DNA of 7,307 bases. Source: Chitinophagaceae bacterium (GTDB lineage Bacteria > Bacteroidota > Bacteroidia > Chitinophagales > Chitinophagaceae). Made by a program: the position numbers and the translations under genes. Of the stretch, positions 5,073-7,307 are shown one piece after another; position 1 is the stretch's first letter, and each line of letters begins with the position of its first letter. A model generated the notes under the pieces. The model made no database searches, was not told where the DNA came from, and saw only the letters and a program-made list of their open reading frames with translations. The stretch spans positions 1 to 7,307 of the forward strand of contig JAJTCI010000116.1 in NCBI GenBank assembly GCA_021323155.1, read 5' to 3'.

Positions 5073-6752
5073 CTAAAAATCAAATTCCCTTCTCGCCATA
5101 TTCCACCGCAGCCCGATACTCATAAACGTCGTATTATTTACGCCGGTGATCAGCGTTTCATAATCGCGTTTTGTAAACGAGGCGTCGATGAACAGGTTTT
5201 CCTTCAGTTCATAGGAAACCAGGAATGATGCGATCATACAGGTGGCGCGGTCTCCATCGCCGATGCGTACCCGCACATCCGAGAGGCGGTTGTTGAACCC
5301 GCCAAATACATTGCTGCCAAGGTTGAGCGTACCCAGGTCGAGTCCCTGGTAATAATAGATCATCTTGCCCTGCAGGTATAATTTTTTAAACGGATGCGCC
5401 CGGAGGATCACGATCCCCTCGCTGAAATTCGCGCCAAGTGGATGGGCGAGCGGTTGGTTGTAATGCGTGTAATTAGTGAGCGTATCATTGGCCGCATAGG
5501 TATAAGGGCGTACACGATTCACTTCTACCTGCAGGTCTACGTTGCGCACACCAAATACATCGATGTATTTCAGTCCCGCCTGGTAACCGAACCGATTGTC
5601 CCAGGTCTTATCGCTCCAGCCATCTTTGTTGAAGCGGTCCACCATCAGTTGTCCGTACACCTGGAACCTGCGCAGGAGGTTTGCTTTGATGTCAAACCCA
5701 ACATAATGCCTGTCGCGAATGCCGTTCTTATTGCTCTCTATGGGCAAGTAGATCACGGGATTGAATAAGGCAAGCGGGAGCCGGTTATTACGACCGAGCA
5801 TCGTTCCTTCAAACAGGCCAAGATTCAGCCAATTGGTTGCGCTGAAGTTGAGGTAGTTCGCGCGATAATATTTCCTGGGATAGATCCGGTCGCCCGTTAA
5901 CTGGTGCGAAGGAAACAATTCCGCGAATATATTCTGGTAATGAAAACGGCTGAAATGCGTGTTCAGCTTTAAGAACATGTAATTATTCGAGAAATCGCTG
6001 AGGAACAAACTGCGGTAGCCGTTGCCGATAAAGTTGCGGTCGTAACCCAGTTGCATGTCGAGGAAATTGGCCACCTTCCAGGAGACCGAAGCCCTCGTGT
6101 CAAAATAATCGTAACCGGTGTTCTTGAATTGCTTGATGAACCCCGCGCCGGGAACCGCTTTGAAGCGTGTTGCCCAGGCGGTGGCATACTTCGGCATCCT
6201 TTCCTGGTTCTCCGTAAAATAAAAGCTAAAGCCGATCTTTTTTTCGATCAGTCCACGCACCTGCAAACCGCGGCTGTTCAGGAATACGTTCTCGTCGTTG
6301 TTTTTCTCTTTGTATTGCTGGTATTGGATGATGGGGTTAAAGATCAAATGGAAATCTTCGTTCTCTATTTCGAAAGCATTCGCTTTATTCTTATAGAAAT
6401 GTTTGAGTATTGGCCGCTTGCTTTTGAACGAACTGTCCGGTGCACTCCATTCACTGTTTGCCATCAGGAAACTATTGATATTATAGCGGTCAATACGGGA
6501 GGGCAGCATTTTTTGCGGCATATCCATGATCACGATCCCGGACGTATCGCTTCCATCGAGCGCATTGACCACGTCCGATCTTTTATATGGCCTGATTGAA
6601 GTAAATCTCAGGCCATACCGGTATTTTATCTCCATCCTGTTCAGCATCCATTCCTCTTTCATCCCTGGCAGCAGGTAAGCGCTTTGCGCCTTGCCCTGGA
6701 TGGAAAGCAGGACAACAATAAAAAGGACCAATATGTTTTTGAGATGCATCAT
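5073..6752 (-). CDS. Wzi/RemB-like outer-membrane beta-barrel protein
   Basis: This 559-residue outer-membrane barrel has a signal peptide (MMHLKNILVLFIVVLLSIQG, cut near GKA|Q at 22/23) and ends in an aromatic residue (RREFDF), as barrels do. Positions with recognisable family sequence are GYDRNFIGNGYRSLFLSDFS (236-255), LGLFEGTMLGRNNRLPLALF (311-330) and HYNQPLAHPLGANF (430-443). These fit Bacteroidota proteins annotated as capsule-assembly Wzi family or gliding protein RemB. Wzi binds capsule at the cell surface in enterics; RemB is linked to gliding in F. johnsoniae. Sequence alone does not decide which role applies. I chose the ATG at 6752 (a second ATG follows at 6749) because it precedes a canonical signal peptide and lies 7 nt after the upstream stop. 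A frame opening at 6785 would overlap that gene and spoil the signal peptide. It follows a paralog in the same operon. Confidence 0.8.
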   Translation of the reverse strand: MMHLKNILVLFIVVLLSIQGKAQSAYLLPGMKEEWMLNRMEIKYRYGLRFTSIRPYKRSDVVNALDGSDTSGIVIMDMPQKMLPSRIDRYNINSFLMANSEWSAPDSSFKSKRPILKHFYKNKANAFEIENEDFHLIFNPIIQYQQYKEKNNDENVFLNSRGLQVRGLIEKKIGFSFYFTENQERMPKYATAWATRFKAVPGAGFIKQFKNTGYDYFDTRASVSWKVANFLDMQLGYDRNFIGNGYRSLFLSDFSNNYMFLKLNTHFSRFHYQNIFAELFPSHQLTGDRIYPRKYYRANYLNFSATNWLNLGLFEGTMLGRNNRLPLALFNPVIYLPIESNKNGIRDRHYVGFDIKANLLRRFQVYGQLMVDRFNKDGWSDKTWDNRFGYQAGLKYIDVFGVRNVDLQVEVNRVRPYTYAANDTLTNYTHYNQPLAHPLGANFSEGIVILRAHPFKKLYLQGKMIYYYQGLDLGTLNLGSNVFGGFNNRLSDVRVRIGDGDRATCMIASFLVSYELKENLFIDASFTKRDYETLITGVNNTTFMSIGLRWNMARREFDF

Positions 6753-6759
6753 GTAAGAT

Positions 6760-7307
6760 TTAATAATCAAATTCCCTCCTGGCAATGTTCCAGCGCACTC
6801 CCGCAGAGACCATGGTTGTATTGTTCAAGCCCAGCTGCCCGGACTTGAAATTCCTTCGCATGATCGCTATGTCTATAAAAAAGTCTTCCACGGCCTCAAG
6901 TGAGACCAAACCGGAAAATATTGTGCAGGTGGCTTTGTCACCGCTGCCTACCTCCCAGCCATGATCCCGCGGACGGGCATTGTACGACCGCAGGATGTTA
7001 TTCCCGGTATTAAAGCCTGACGAATCCAATCCCTGCTTGTAATGTACCAGTTTCGCCTCCAGGTACAATCTTCTTATTGGCTGGAACCGGGCGATACCGA
7101 TCAATTCATTAAAGTTCGCGCCGAGCGGGTGGGCGAGTGGTTGATTATAATGACTGTAATTAGAAACAGAATCAAAATGCGTGTAGGTAAAAGGGCGCAC
7201 CCGGTTTGCCTCCAACTGTAGATCCAGGTTGGCCACGCCGAATGCATCAATGTATTTGCCCCCGAGCTGGTAACCGAATTTATTGGCCCACCATCCACTG
7301 CCTGCTT
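6760..7307 (-). CDS. Second Wzi/RemB-like outer-membrane barrel, C-terminal 182 residues (5' end outside window)
   Basis: The frame is open from the right edge to the TAA at 6762-6760. Its product aligns end to end with the last third of the neighbouring barrel: NKFGYQLGGKYIDAFGV against NRFGYQAGLKYIDVFGV, HYNQPLAHPLGANF identical in both, GSGDKATC against GDGDRATC, and the ending RWNIARREFDY against RWNMARREFDF. By eye about half of the residues are the same, so these are tandem paralogs from an old duplication. A GTG at 7236-7234 is in frame but is not the start, because homology continues upstream of it to the edge. The final Tyr fits an outer-membrane barrel. Only 7 nt separate this stop from the next ATG, so both genes are probably on one transcript. 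Role as for its paralog: surface polysaccharide binding or gliding, not resolved. Confidence 0.8.
   Translation of the reverse strand, partial: AGSGWWANKFGYQLGGKYIDAFGVANLDLQLEANRVRPFTYTHFDSVSNYSHYNQPLAHPLGANFNELIGIARFQPIRRLYLEAKLVHYKQGLDSSGFNTGNNILRSYNARPRDHGWEVGSGDKATCTIFSGLVSLEAVEDFFIDIAIMRRNFKSGQLGLNNTTMVSAGVRWNIARREFDY

Noticed and set aside
6051..6599. Plus-strand 182-codon frame antisense to the barrel gene
   Set aside because: Antisense shadow of a clearly coding frame; no recognisable domain, promoter or partner.
6753..6785. Upstream extension of the complete barrel gene (start at 6785)
   Set aside because: It would overlap the end of the upstream paralog and put 11 polar residues before a signal peptide that already starts correctly at the MM pair.

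Overview
The window looks like a chromosomal segment from a Bacteroidota bacterium, most likely of the Chitinophagaceae or a close relative. This rests on a PorT protein (type IX secretion, confined to Bacteroidota), signal peptides cut just before a Gln, a perfect Bacteroidota-type -7 promoter box (TAnnTTTG), almost no Shine-Dalgarno sequences, and two Wzi/RemB-like outer-membrane barrels. I see no tRNA, rRNA, transposase, phage gene or CRISPR array.

Layout. (1) Positions 1-2507, minus strand, read right to left: moxR (AAA+ ATPase), a DUF58 protein with a von Willebrand-like metal site, and the first 177 codons of a secreted BatD-like protein that runs off the left edge. The genes are 4 nt apart, then overlap by ATGA, so this is the 5' end of a Bat-type operon. 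(2) 2508-2676: a 169-bp divergent intergenic region. (3) 2677-3351, plus: an unrecognised five-helix membrane protein with a possible PH-like soluble domain. (4) 3352-3547: an intergenic region holding a roughly 95-bp nested inverted-repeat element and a -7 box directly before the next gene. (5) 3548-4992, plus: ubiE/menG (last C-methylation of menaquinone) overlapping porT by 28 bp. (6) 4993-5072: a convergent spacer with an octamer array. (7) 5073-7307, minus: two tandem paralogous outer-membrane barrels, one complete (558-559 aa), the other represented by its last 182 residues.

How the genes fit together. MoxR, DUF58 and BatD-like proteins belong to a chaperone/VWA module acting at the envelope and linked to stress or oxygen tolerance in some species. 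UbiE supplies menaquinone for respiration. PorT is part of the type IX secretion machinery, and RemB-like barrels have been linked to gliding, which depends on that machinery. The window is therefore mostly envelope and respiratory housekeeping.

The least ordinary feature is not a gene. Short tandem repeats with a 7-bp period, each associated with an imperfect hairpin, sit at the 5' ends of two consecutive Bat-operon genes and can be read in frame as odd N-terminal extensions. A related 8-bp-period array lies after porT. No clearly novel defence or metabolic system is visible.
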